Counted from the first letter of the stretch, positions 1-6,505 are shown. The stretch: DNA of 10,241 nt from Pelagibacteraceae bacterium TMED170 (GCA_002170875.2 NHHT02000003.1:1-10241); one strand, 5' to 3'. Notes: generated by a model not told the origin, from the sequence alone. Numbers and translations: made by a program.

Positions 1-186
1 GATCTAGGTTGTCCAAACGAGGCAGCAAAACCTAAAGGCAAAAAATTTGATATGCCATACTGTGATTATCATCAAAAAGAATTTGAACATTATTCGAAAG
101 AATTAAAAAAATTACCCAACTTATGGACTGAAGAAGAAAGAGAAGCATTTCATAAAAAATACGGTTTTAAAAACAAACCAATGTAG
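1..186 (+). CDS. C-terminal part of a small, possibly zinc-binding protein (5' end outside window)
   Basis: An open frame enters from the left edge and ends at TAG 184-186, leaving 61 residues. The visible part carries Cys4 followed by the cluster PYCDYH (Cys21 and His24), then a charged, probably helical tail rich in Lys and Glu. A Cys...PYCxxH arrangement is typical of a small zinc-binding knuckle and distantly recalls the C-terminal segment of GcrA-type proteins, but the diagnostic N-terminal part is missing, so no family is assigned. The next small gene starts 3 bases after this stop on the same strand and is probably co-transcribed. Reading frame and stop are clear; function is unknown. 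Confidence 0.6.
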   Translation, partial: DLGCPNEAAKPKGKKFDMPYCDYHQKEFEHYSKELKKLPNLWTEEEREAFHKKYGFKNKPM

Positions 187-189
187 CTT

Positions 190-300
190 ATGCAAGAAGA
201 CAAGGATTTAAAAAATTTAAAAATATCTTTATTAGTTAAAACAGCGTTATATGCTTTTCTAATTGGTGTAGGTATTGTGATAATTAAATCTTTATTTTAA
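190..300 (+). CDS. 36-residue single-pass membrane protein, unknown function
   Basis: A short ORF begins with ATG 3 bases after the preceding stop and ends at TAA 298-300. The first 12 residues are polar (MQEDKDLKNLK). Residues 13-34 form one hydrophobic helix (SLLVKTALYAFLIGVGIVII), and the protein ends with KSLF. It is therefore a predicted small inner-membrane peptide with one transmembrane segment. No clear Shine-Dalgarno sequence precedes it, but the close spacing fits translational coupling to the upstream gene. The polar-then-hydrophobic composition in such an AT-rich genome supports a real gene, though ORFs this short can arise by chance. I recognise no family. Confidence 0.5.
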   Translation: MQEDKDLKNLKISLLVKTALYAFLIGVGIVIIKSLF

Positions 301-321
301 AAAATAAATTTCTTTTCTCAC

Positions 322-341
322 TGTGCCACCAGTATGCCCAC
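322..341 (-). repeat. Possible diverged, inverted copy of the TGCCAGG repeat
   Basis: Read on the reverse strand this stretch gives GTGGGCATACTGGTGGCACA. It resembles the three forward repeats further on (GGGTGTACTGCTGCCAGG), sharing GGG, TACTG, TG and CA at matching positions. It is the weakest copy and lies just upstream of the first clear one in the opposite orientation. The similarity could be chance. Confidence 0.3.
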
Positions 342-385
342 TTTTTTAAAAATTATTGTTTAACGGGAGTTTTGAGTCATTGGAA

Positions 386-407
386 GGGGCGTTCTGTTGC
401 CAGGTAC
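386..407 (+). repeat. Dispersed short repeat, copy 1
   Basis: The sequence is GGGGCGTTCTGTTGCCAGGT followed by AC. It matches 17 of 22 positions with each of the copies at 795 and 1155, all in the same orientation, and has TGCCAGG as its invariant core. It lies 24 bases before the start codon of the DUF2784 gene. Its TTGCCA (397-402) could act as a -35 element, with an AT-rich TAATAT about 18 bases downstream, but this is speculative. Confidence 0.6.
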
Positions 408-431
408 TAATAATTATAGTTAATATATAAA

Positions 432-794
432 ATGTACGAATTGTTTGCAAATCTTACTTTAATTACACATTTTATTTTTATTTTATTTGTTATTTTTGGT
501 GGATTGTTGTTTTTTATTTTTTCAAAAATTATTTATATCCATCTCCCAGCGTTATTTTGGGGAATTTATATTGAACTAACTAATTCCATTTGCCCATTAA
601 CGTATCTCGAAAATTGGTTCTTGTATCAAGGTGGGCTAACAACTTATTCTGATGACTTTATAACCAACTATCTTATTCCAATAATTTATCCTGAATACCT
701 TAATACTAACACTCAAACATACCTCGGTATAATACTTATATTTATAAATATATTGATATATGGATTAATTTTAAAAAATTTAAAGAAAAAATAA
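432..794 (+). CDS. DUF2784 family small membrane protein
   Basis: The 120-residue protein matches the DUF2784 pattern along its full length. It has a first transmembrane helix at about residues 9-30, then the conserved HLPALFWG block (37-44) with Glu48. CPLTYLEN follows at 54-61, then a GGLTTYSDDF segment and the NYLIPIIYP motif (79-87). A second hydrophobic helix lies at about 97-115, and the tail is basic. The molecular role of DUF2784 proteins is unknown; they are small inner-membrane proteins widespread in bacteria. The gene stands alone and is bracketed by the short repeats at 386 and 795, with its stop immediately before the second. No strong Shine-Dalgarno sequence is seen, but the leader is AT-rich and the family alignment begins at this ATG. 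Confidence 0.85.
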   Translation: MYELFANLTLITHFIFILFVIFGGLLFFIFSKIIYIHLPALFWGIYIELTNSICPLTYLENWFLYQGGLTTYSDDFITNYLIPIIYPEYLNTNTQTYLGIILIFINILIYGLILKNLKKK

Positions 795-816
795 AGGGTG
801 TACTGCTGCCAGGCAC
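795..816 (+). repeat. Dispersed short repeat, copy 2
   Basis: The sequence is AGGGTGTACTGCTGCCAGGC followed by AC. It falls in the gap between two convergent genes: it begins right after the DUF2784 stop and ends 6 bases before the lipoprotein stop on the other strand. AGGGTG (795-800) can pair with CACCTT (819-824) to form a 6-bp stem, so this copy may also serve as a weak transcription end in either direction. That folding is not shared by the other two copies. Confidence 0.6.
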
Positions 817-822
817 TTCACC

Positions 823-1152
823 TTAACAGTTATTTTTTTCCTTTAATTTATTTAAATGTAAAGCTCTAGCTTTTGCAGCTTCTGCAGCCTCATCAACATT
901 TTTCATTGTTACTCCCATACCAGGAAGAAAAAATAATACAGCACCTATGTTATGAGGATTATTCATTTTTTTTGCAGCTTGGGCTTCATCTGCATATTTA
1001 TTTGCTTTAGCGATTTCTGAACTTAATTCTTTGCAGCTAAACTCATTATCATTTGGACCTATAATATTTACTACCTTTGGAGTTGCGCATGAAACAATAA
1101 ATAAAGATAAAGTTAAAAATATTAAAGTTTTTTTCATATTTTTAACTATCAT
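823..1152 (-). CDS. Small lipoprotein of unknown function
   Basis: The 109-residue protein starts with a lipoprotein signal. A short basic stretch (MKKT) precedes a hydrophobic core and the lipobox IVSC, with the lipidated cysteine at residue 22. The mature part has a second and third cysteine (residue 40 and the last residue) that could form a disulfide. It also has an Ala/Lys-rich helical segment, a central GAVLFFLPGMGV hydrophobic patch, and a second Ala-rich helix. The layout resembles small proteobacterial lipoproteins with a CxxL...E start and a terminal Cys, but no function can be named. Translation may really begin at codon 6 (ATG at 1137), which gives a textbook signal peptide. No Shine-Dalgarno sequence decides between the two starts, so the longer frame is listed. 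It is a single gene on the reverse strand, flanked on both sides by copies of the short repeat. Confidence 0.8.
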   Translation of the reverse strand: MIVKNMKKTLIFLTLSLFIVSCATPKVVNIIGPNDNEFSCKELSSEIAKANKYADEAQAAKKMNNPHNIGAVLFFLPGMGVTMKNVDEAAEAAKARALHLNKLKEKNNC

Positions 1153-1205
1153 AAGTGGTGTTATGTTGCCAGGTGACGTGAATTAAAAATCCCATTTAAT
1201 CTCCT
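1142..1205 (-). promoter_or_regulatory. Shine-Dalgarno-like site with a 17-codon ORF ahead of the lipoprotein gene
   Basis: On the reverse strand AGGAGA (1205-1200) is followed after four bases by ATG (1195-1193). The 17-codon frame that follows runs through repeat copy 3 and stops at 1144-1142. It overlaps the first codons of the lipoprotein ORF in another frame. In a window where clear Shine-Dalgarno sites are rare this one stands out. It could be a leader peptide or the remnant of a start region displaced by the repeat; a chance match is also possible. Confidence 0.25.
1155..1176 (+). repeat. Dispersed short repeat, copy 3
   Basis: The sequence is GTGGTGTTATGTTGCCAGGT followed by GA. It matches 17 of 22 positions with copy 1 and lies in the same orientation. 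It sits 2 bases upstream of the longest lipoprotein start on the other strand, so it occupies that gene's 5' leader. The distances between the conserved cores are 409 bases (copies 1-2) and 360 bases (copies 2-3), each interval holding one gene. Confidence 0.6.
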
Positions 1206-1251
1206 ATAAAATATGGGCAGACCAGAAGACAGAGAGATAAATTAATTTTTT

Positions 1252-1279
1252 TTGACACTTTAAAACTCTAATGTATTAA
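1252..1279 (+). promoter_or_regulatory. Sigma-70-type promoter for tRNA-Leu and the downstream unit
   Basis: A perfect -35 box TTGACA (1252-1257) is followed after 16 bases by TATTAA (1274-1279), or after 17 bases by ATTAAT. A TG lies just upstream of the -10 box. Transcription would start near 1286, about 26 bases before the mature tRNA 5' end. It is the best promoter match in the window and, because no gap larger than 6 bases follows, may drive everything through 4919. Confidence 0.6.
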
Positions 1280-1311
1280 TATATTAACAATAACAATAAA
1301 AATAACAAAGT

Positions 1312-1397
1312 GCCCTCGTGGTGAAATTGGTAGACACAAAGGACTTAAAATCCTTGCCCTTTTGGGAGTGCCAGTTCGAGTCTGGCCGAGGGCACCA
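1312..1397 (+). tRNA. tRNA-Leu (anticodon UAA)
   Basis: This is a complete 86-nt class II tRNA. The acceptor stem GCCCTCG (1312-1318) pairs with CGAGGGC (1387-1393), followed by discriminator A and an encoded CCA (1395-1397). The anticodon stem AAGGA/TCCTT encloses loop CTTAAAA with anticodon TAA at 1346-1348. A long variable arm with a CCC/GGG stem is present, as expected for leucine tRNA. The T arm GCCAG-TTCGAGT-CTGGC is perfect. The 3' end is followed after only 6 bases by the nadK start codon. Confidence 0.97.
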
Positions 1398-1403
1398 AAT
1401 TAA

Positions 1404-2174
1404 ATGACTAAATTACATTTTATTTTTGATAAAACAAAAAAATCTCAGATTATTAAAAAAAAGATATTGAGAAATTATAAAAATTATTCTCCATATAATT
1501 CAAATTTTATTGTTGTGGCAGGTGGAGATGGATTTATGCTTAATGTTCTTAAAAAGTTTTATAAGTTAAAAAAACCATTTTATGGCATTAATTGTGGAAC
1601 TTTTGGTTTTTTAATGAATAAATACAATTATAGCAATTTAGAAAAAAAAATTTTAAGAGCTAAAAAAACTATAATTAGTCCACTTGAAATAGTCGCAACA
1701 AACAAAAAAAATCATAAAAAAAAATTAATTGCCATAAATGAAGTTTCTTTGTTTAGACAAAGCAAACAAACTGTTTCTTTAAAATTGAATATTGGAAAAA
1801 AAAATATAATTAAAAAATTAATTGGAGATGGTCTTTTAGTATCAACACCAGCTGGAAGTACAGCTTATAATCTTTCTGTACACGGTCCAATTTTGTCTTT
1901 AAATTCTGAAAAGCTAGCAGTTACGCCTATAAGCCCATTTAGACCAAGACGATGGAAGGGTAAAATTATTTCAAATAAATTAAAAATTACAATTAAGAAT
2001 CTTGATATAATCAAAAGACCCGTAGCTACTGTGGCTGATAATATCGAAGTAAGAAATATAAAATCTTTATTAATAAAAATTAATAAAAATATAAAAATTA
2101 GTTTACTTTATGATAATAATAGAAGTTTATTTAAAAGAATTTTAATTGAACAAATTAGAAAAAATACAAAATAG
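1404..2174 (+). CDS. nadK: NAD kinase
   Basis: NAD kinase phosphorylates NAD at the 2' hydroxyl of its adenosine ribose, using ATP (or polyphosphate), to give NADP in the cytoplasm. The 256-residue product is normal length for a bacterial enzyme. It has the catalytic GGDG motif (40-43), the NE pair of the NAD-binding loop (112-113), and the signature block GDGLLVSTPAGSTAY (141-155). ISPFRPRRW follows, a form common in alphaproteobacteria. The first residues before GGDG match the usual family N-terminus, so the ATG at 1404 is probably correct even though only 6 bases separate it from the tRNA-Leu CCA. No Shine-Dalgarno sequence is possible outside the tRNA. After tRNA processing the message would have at most a 6-base leader. 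The next gene follows after 3 bases. Confidence 0.95.
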   Translation: MTKLHFIFDKTKKSQIIKKKILRNYKNYSPYNSNFIVVAGGDGFMLNVLKKFYKLKKPFYGINCGTFGFLMNKYNYSNLEKKILRAKKTIISPLEIVATNKKNHKKKLIAINEVSLFRQSKQTVSLKLNIGKKNIIKKLIGDGLLVSTPAGSTAYNLSVHGPILSLNSEKLAVTPISPFRPRRWKGKIISNKLKITIKNLDIIKRPVATVADNIEVRNIKSLLIKINKNIKISLLYDNNRSLFKRILIEQIRKNTK

Positions 2175-2177
2175 AAT

Positions 2178-3299
2178 ATGAATAAATATAAAGTTCCAGT
2201 AAATGAAACACTTTTAAAAGGAAATGAAAAAAAATACTTAGTTAAATGTATTAACGATAACTTTATATCTTCTTCAGGTCCTTTTGTTACTAAATTTGAG
2301 AAAAATTTTGCAAAAAAAGTAGATAGAAAATATGCTATAGCAGTAAGCAACGGAACAGCAGCTATTCAATTAGCTTTTGAGTCTTTAAATTTAAAAAAAA
2401 AAGATGAAGTAATACTTCCATCCTTTACTATTATTTCTTGCGTTCTTCCTGTAATTAGATGTGGAGCCACGCCAATTTTAATTGATAGTGATCCAATAAC
2501 TTGGAATATGGATGTAAATAAAATTGAAGAAAAAATAACTAAGAAAACAAAAGCAATTATAGCCCCGCATATCTACGGATTACCGATTGATATGGACCCA
2601 CTATTAAGGATTGCAAAGAAATACAAATTAAAAGTAATTGAAGACTCAGCAGAAATGATAGGTCAAAACTATAAGAAAAAAAGTTGTGGAAGTTTTGGCG
2701 ATGTTTCTACTTTTAGTTTTTATGCAAATAAACATATAACAACAGGCGAAGGAGGAATGGTTGTAACTAACGATACAAAAATTGCTCAAACGTGTAGAAG
2801 TTTAAGAAATATTTGCTTCAATCAAGAGAGAAGATTTTTGCATTATAGACTGGGTTGGAACTATAGATTTACAAATATTCAAGCTGCAATTGGGTTAGCA
2901 CAACTTGAAAAATTAAATAAGTTCGTAGCAAAAAAGAGAAAGATTGGAGAGATTTACGAAAAAGCTCTATCAAATATTAACACTTTTAAAACCCCTTGTA
3001 AGAAAACAAATTATGCAAAAAATATTTATTGGGTTTATGGACTAGTTCTAAATAAAAATTCAAAATTTTCAGTTAAAACAATTATGAAAAAGCTGAAAAG
3101 TCATGGTGTAGAAACAAGGAATTTTTTTTGGCCACTTCATCAACAACCAATCCTCAAAAAGATGGGCTTTTTCAAAAAATGCAAATTACCAGTATCAGAA
3201 TATTTAGCGAAAAATGGTTTTTATATTCCTACAGGTCTTTCTATCACTAAAGCTCAACAAAAATATGTTATCAATAAAATTAAAAAAATATTAAAATAG
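2178..3299 (+). CDS. DegT/DnrJ/EryC1/StrS-family PLP-dependent sugar aminotransferase
   Basis: The 373-residue protein has the full fold of nucleotide-sugar aminotransferases, which move an amino group from glutamate to a keto-sugar carbon. Visible features are the SNGTAAIQLA substrate/cofactor loop (57-66), PSFTIIS (81-87), and the ED pair with Asp156 that contacts the PLP pyridine nitrogen. The PLP-binding lysine is Lys185 in ANKHITTGEGG. The NK-ITTGEGG context is most like GDP-perosamine synthase and related C-4 aminotransferases, but substrate position (C-3 or C-4) and nucleotide cannot be read from sequence. The lysine is present, so this is not a ColD-type 3-dehydratase. It lies between nadK (3-base gap) and a sugar C-methyltransferase (4-base gap), supporting a role in an unusual deoxysugar. 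Codons 73-75 lie in a run of ten A residues (2393-2402). Confidence 0.9.
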   Translation: MNKYKVPVNETLLKGNEKKYLVKCINDNFISSSGPFVTKFEKNFAKKVDRKYAIAVSNGTAAIQLAFESLNLKKKDEVILPSFTIISCVLPVIRCGATPILIDSDPITWNMDVNKIEEKITKKTKAIIAPHIYGLPIDMDPLLRIAKKYKLKVIEDSAEMIGQNYKKKSCGSFGDVSTFSFYANKHITTGEGGMVVTNDTKIAQTCRSLRNICFNQERRFLHYRLGWNYRFTNIQAAIGLAQLEKLNKFVAKKRKIGEIYEKALSNINTFKTPCKKTNYAKNIYWVYGLVLNKNSKFSVKTIMKKLKSHGVETRNFFWPLHQQPILKKMGFFKKCKLPVSEYLAKNGFYIPTGLSITKAQQKYVINKIKKILK

Positions 3300-3303
3300 A
3301 CAT

Positions 3304-4548
3304 ATGATAAAAAAAAATTGTAGATTATGTAATAGCATTAGATTATTTAAATTCTTAGATTTAGGTTTTCATCCTCCTTCTGATCAATTTAAAAGCAAAA
3401 AACAATTAGATGATCCTACTACTTATTATCCTCTTAGAGTTTGTAGTTGTTTAAAGTGTGGGTTTAAGCAATTAGACTATGTTGTTGATCCAAAAATACT
3501 TTATCAAGAGAACTATCCATACGAGTCTTCGTTAACAAAAGCTGGAATTGATCATTATACAGAGTTCGCCAACTCAACCACTTCAGAATATAAGCTTGAA
3601 AAAAAAGATTTAGCAGTTGATATCGGGAGTAATACTGGCGTTCTTCTTAATGCATTCAAAAAAAACAACTTAAATATAATGGGTGTTGATCCCGCACAAA
3701 ATATTTGTAAGGTTGCTAAGAGAAAAGGTATTCCAACTATTAATAGTTTTTTCAATAGAAGTTCAGTTCAAAAAATTTTAAACAGATATGGTAAAGCTAA
3801 AGTTGTTACAGGAACAAATGTTTTTGCTCATGTAGATGATTTAAACTTGTTTGTAAAAAACATAAAACTTTTAATTGATAAAAAAAAGGGTATTTTTGTA
3901 ATTGAGGCACCACATTTTCTCCATTTAATTAAAAATCTTGAATATGATACCATTTATCATGAACATTTATCGTATATTTCAGTTAAACCTTTAATTTCCT
4001 TTTTTAAAAAATTTAAATTAGAAATAATTGACGTTCAACAAAGAGATATACATGGAGGCTCAATCAGAATATTTGTATCTAATACTAAAAACTATAAAAT
4101 AAAATCATCTGTTAAAAAAATTTGTAATATTGAAGATAAGGCTAAATTAAATGATAAAAAAACTTTGTTATTATTTCAAAAACGAGTTAACATAAATCGC
4201 TTAAAATTAACTTCTTTATTAACAAAAATAAAAAAAGCAAATAAGTCTATTATAGCACTAAGTGCACCCGCTAAGGGAATGACTTTACTAAACTATTGTA
4301 AGATCGATAAAAATTATATTGACTATGCAACGGAAAAATCAAAAATTAAACAAGGCTTATTCACACCTGGATTAAATATACCTGTTTATTCAGATAAAAA
4401 AATATTAGAGACTAAACCGGATTATGCATTATTACTTGCTTGGAATTTTTCAAAAGAAATAATTAAAAATAATATCAAATTTATGAAAAGAGGCGGTAAA
4501 TTTATCATACCCATTCCTTATGTTAAAATTGTCGGTATTAAAAAATGA
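3304..4548 (+). CDS. Sugar C-methyltransferase (TylCIII/NovU/EvaC type), SAM-dependent
   Basis: The 414-residue protein has the three-part layout of nucleotide-sugar C-3 methyltransferases. An N-terminal zinc domain has ligands Cys6 and Cys9 and Cys49 and Cys52. A class I SAM-binding domain has motif VDIGSNTGV (105-113) and acidic Asp129. A C-terminal domain of the C-methyltransferase family carries the SAPAKGMTLL loop. Residues known to be catalytic in characterised homologues are visible: a Tyr in PYESS, the His in NVFAHVDD (His176), and YHEHLSY with Glu220 and His221. Such enzymes methylate C-3 of a 4-keto-6-deoxy nucleotide sugar, giving a branched sugar. The gene overlaps the following cupin gene by ATGA, so the two are translationally coupled. 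The substrate nucleotide is unknown. Confidence 0.9.
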   Translation: MIKKNCRLCNSIRLFKFLDLGFHPPSDQFKSKKQLDDPTTYYPLRVCSCLKCGFKQLDYVVDPKILYQENYPYESSLTKAGIDHYTEFANSTTSEYKLEKKDLAVDIGSNTGVLLNAFKKNNLNIMGVDPAQNICKVAKRKGIPTINSFFNRSSVQKILNRYGKAKVVTGTNVFAHVDDLNLFVKNIKLLIDKKKGIFVIEAPHFLHLIKNLEYDTIYHEHLSYISVKPLISFFKKFKLEIIDVQQRDIHGGSIRIFVSNTKNYKIKSSVKKICNIEDKAKLNDKKTLLLFQKRVNINRLKLTSLLTKIKKANKSIIALSAPAKGMTLLNYCKIDKNYIDYATEKSKIKQGLFTPGLNIPVYSDKKILETKPDYALLLAWNFSKEIIKNNIKFMKRGGKFIIPIPYVKIVGIKK

Positions 4549-4919
4549 AAAAAATTAAACTTAAAGTTAATCATAAAGATCAAAGAGGTTTAATTGTTGA
4601 CCTGTTAGAAAAAAAAAATATAAATGCGATTACTCTTATAACTCAAAAAAAAGGTAAAGTTAGAGGTAATCATTATCATAAAAAAACCACTCAATGGAAT
4701 TATTTATTAAATGGAAAAATAAAAATATATGCAAAAAAGAAAAATAAAAAAAAAGAAACTATAGTTTTAAAAAAAGGTGATCTAGTTGTGACTGAAAAAA
4801 ATGAAGCACACGCTATTAAAGCTGTTACAAACTCACAATTTCTTGTTTTTACTCAAGGCCCTCGTGGAGGTAAAGAATATGAAAATGATACTTTTAGATT
4901 ACTTAAAAAATTAATTTAG
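4545..4919 (+). CDS. Cupin-fold nucleotide-sugar isomerase/epimerase (FdtA/WxcM/CapF-cupin-like)
   Basis: This 124-residue single-domain cupin has the motif RGNHYHKKTTQWNYLLNG, with metal-site or catalytic histidines His43 and His45. A glutamine (Gln50) stands about where a typical cupin has Glu, and His89 lies in the second motif (NEAHAI). The ending GPRGG-EYENDTFRL and the RG-HxH start resemble polysaccharide-locus cupins that act as 3,4-ketoisomerases or 3(,5)-epimerases on keto-deoxysugars. Which reaction applies here cannot be decided. The start overlaps the stop of the C-methyltransferase gene (ATGA at 4545), so both are probably made together and act on the same sugar. The 3' end overlaps the convergent glycosyltransferase gene by 9 bases. 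A ten-A tract lies at 4609-4618. Confidence 0.8.
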   Translation: MKKIKLKVNHKDQRGLIVDLLEKKNINAITLITQKKGKVRGNHYHKKTTQWNYLLNGKIKIYAKKKNKKKETIVLKKGDLVVTEKNEAHAIKAVTNSQFLVFTQGPRGGKEYENDTFRLLKKLI

Positions 4920-6503
4920 TTTTCTTATAGTAGATAAAATAAGTTTATTTCTTTTAACTGTAAAAACATCACTACCACCATATTTATCAAAACAATTAGT
5001 AATGCTGTTTAAATTTGGCTTATTATTTTTTACAGTTCTATTTGTCATAATAATAAATTCAGCCTTATTTTCTGGCACAATACTAAATTTATTTTTATAT
5101 TTATTTTTCATATATTGTTTTAATACATGGGTATTTAAACCGCACGTAGTAATTAATATAGGTTTATTTTTATCAAAATTTGATTTTTTTACTAATTCTT
5201 TGATTGAAGCACCCCAATAGTCATTTTCAAATTTTTGATACCTCAATTCTTTTTTTGAATTAAAAACATTTAAATACGTATAGTGATAAGGGGTTATAAT
5301 AAAAAAATTATATAAAAAAAATATAATAAGTATCGATACAAAGCTTAGAGTACTTTTGATTAATAATAAATTCGTATTTTTAATTAAATAAAAAAATGTT
5401 AAAGCCGGTATGATAGTAATGTAAGGAATAGTCCATAAAAATAATCTAATACCATCATAGAGTGGATAAGGATTAATAAATAAAATTAAATTAGGAAAAA
5501 TTAATAAAGATACAATTAACAATAATTTTATTTTAAAGTTTTTAAACTTTTTTATATAAAAATTAAACTTAGAAAAAAGAATTATTATAAATAAGGCATA
5601 AAGTAATAGTAAATATTCAGGTGATTTAAATATAAAATTTATTAATAAATACGTAAAAGGAACATTATCTGAATTATAATAGTTACCGTTAACAAGATTA
5701 TATGACCAACCAGTCCAATATTCAGATGAAAAAGTTTCAATAAGTGCATTAATTGGTAGCAAAAAGATATTAGGATATGCGTCTATCCAAAAAAATATTA
5801 ATGAACTATAAAAGACAATAAAACATTTACCAAGGTCAATTAAAAATTTTTTTGAATTAAACTTATTTGAAATAAATATTTTAAAAATAAATATTTCTAA
5901 AGGTAAGAAAATTAATATTGGAAGAAGAGAACCTAAAAAAACCATTTGTATTCCAGTTGCTAAAGAAGATAGCAGACCAACTATAATTAAATATTTGAAT
6001 GATTTTTGACTAGAATTTTGATTTTTTAGATACTTTAAAACATAATAAAATATCCATACATGACTAAAAGCTAAAATTGTGTCTTTACTATTAAAGGCCA
6101 TATGGCCAAAAAATAAAGGATAAAATAATAAAATTAATAAAGCTATTTTTCCTACTTCTTTATTAAAAAGTTCTTTACATAGTTTTCCTATACCAATGAC
6201 AGTTAAAAGTGAAAACGATAAATTTATTAAGTGAGAAACTTGTATTGAATATTGAGCGGGAAAAATTTTTGTAATTAGATAAGAAAAGGACCAATATAAA
6301 GTAGAATAATTTTCTCTATAAAGAATTTGCTCATCAATTTTGCCGAATGAAAGTAAGTAATTTAAAATCACTCTACCTTGATTTAAATGAAATCCTTCAT
6401 CCCATGTTCTGCCAATAGAAATTGCGCAATAGATTGAATAAAAAATTAATGCCAAAAGGAAATAATTTCTTTTTTTATAAAATTTATTGAACAAGATTTT
6501 CAA
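4911..6503 (-). CDS. GT39-type (dolichyl-phosphate-mannose mannosyltransferase-like) membrane glycosyltransferase
   Basis: The 530-residue polytopic protein has roughly ten to twelve hydrophobic helices over its first 410 residues and a soluble C-terminal tail. Signature features of the GT-C fold are visible. TWDEGFH (Asp35, Glu36) lies in the first outer loop, where the catalytic acidic residue sits. GHMAFNSKDTILAF (133-146) corresponds to the family's GHALxNPKDIPFA block. PLYDGIR and, near the end of the membrane part, TPYHYTYLN and FENDYWGASIKE are also family landmarks. These enzymes move a sugar from a polyprenyl-phosphate carrier to an acceptor on the outer face of the inner membrane. 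The gene follows a small membrane protein by 2 bases. A DPM1-like gene that could make its donor lies in the divergent unit. The acceptor is unknown. Confidence 0.85.
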   Translation of the reverse strand: MKILFNKFYKKRNYFLLALIFYSIYCAISIGRTWDEGFHLNQGRVILNYLLSFGKIDEQILYRENYSTLYWSFSYLITKIFPAQYSIQVSHLINLSFSLLTVIGIGKLCKELFNKEVGKIALLILLFYPLFFGHMAFNSKDTILAFSHVWIFYYVLKYLKNQNSSQKSFKYLIIVGLLSSLATGIQMVFLGSLLPILIFLPLEIFIFKIFISNKFNSKKFLIDLGKCFIVFYSSLIFFWIDAYPNIFLLPINALIETFSSEYWTGWSYNLVNGNYYNSDNVPFTYLLINFIFKSPEYLLLLYALFIIILFSKFNFYIKKFKNFKIKLLLIVSLLIFPNLILFINPYPLYDGIRLFLWTIPYITIIPALTFFYLIKNTNLLLIKSTLSFVSILIIFFLYNFFIITPYHYTYLNVFNSKKELRYQKFENDYWGASIKELVKKSNFDKNKPILITTCGLNTHVLKQYMKNKYKNKFSIVPENKAEFIIMTNRTVKNNKPNLNSITNCFDKYGGSDVFTVKRNKLILSTIRKLN

Positions 6504-6505
6504 TT

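Noticed and set aside
386..1176. Repeats as a CRISPR array
   Set aside because: Only three imperfect copies with 360-409-base intervals that contain genes, and no cas genes nearby.
1213..1245. Ten-codon ORF (MGRPEDREIN) ahead of the tRNA-Leu promoter
   Set aside because: Too short to support, no ribosome-binding site, and it ends before the promoter; probably chance.
1312..1400. tRNA-Leu 3' end as a phage or island attachment site
   Set aside because: No duplicated tRNA 3' end and no integrase gene found in the window.
2108..2350. Reverse-strand open frame over the nadK/aminotransferase junction
   Set aside because: It is antisense to two well-supported genes with clear motifs. The apparent membrane-like composition is what antisense of Lys/Asn-rich coding DNA gives.
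3555..3755. Reverse open frame inside the C-methyltransferase gene
   Set aside because: It is antisense to the conserved SAM-binding region; no independent coding signal.
2393..4618. Ten-A tracts at 2393-2402 and 4609-4618 as phase-variation or slippage switches
   Set aside because: Both lie in frame in intact genes, and A runs of 8-10 are common by composition in this DNA; no evidence for programmed slippage.
5002..5220. Forward open frame inside the GT39 gene
   Set aside because: Phe/Leu-rich shadow of the reverse-strand glycosyltransferase tail, which has family motifs there (FENDYWGASIKE).
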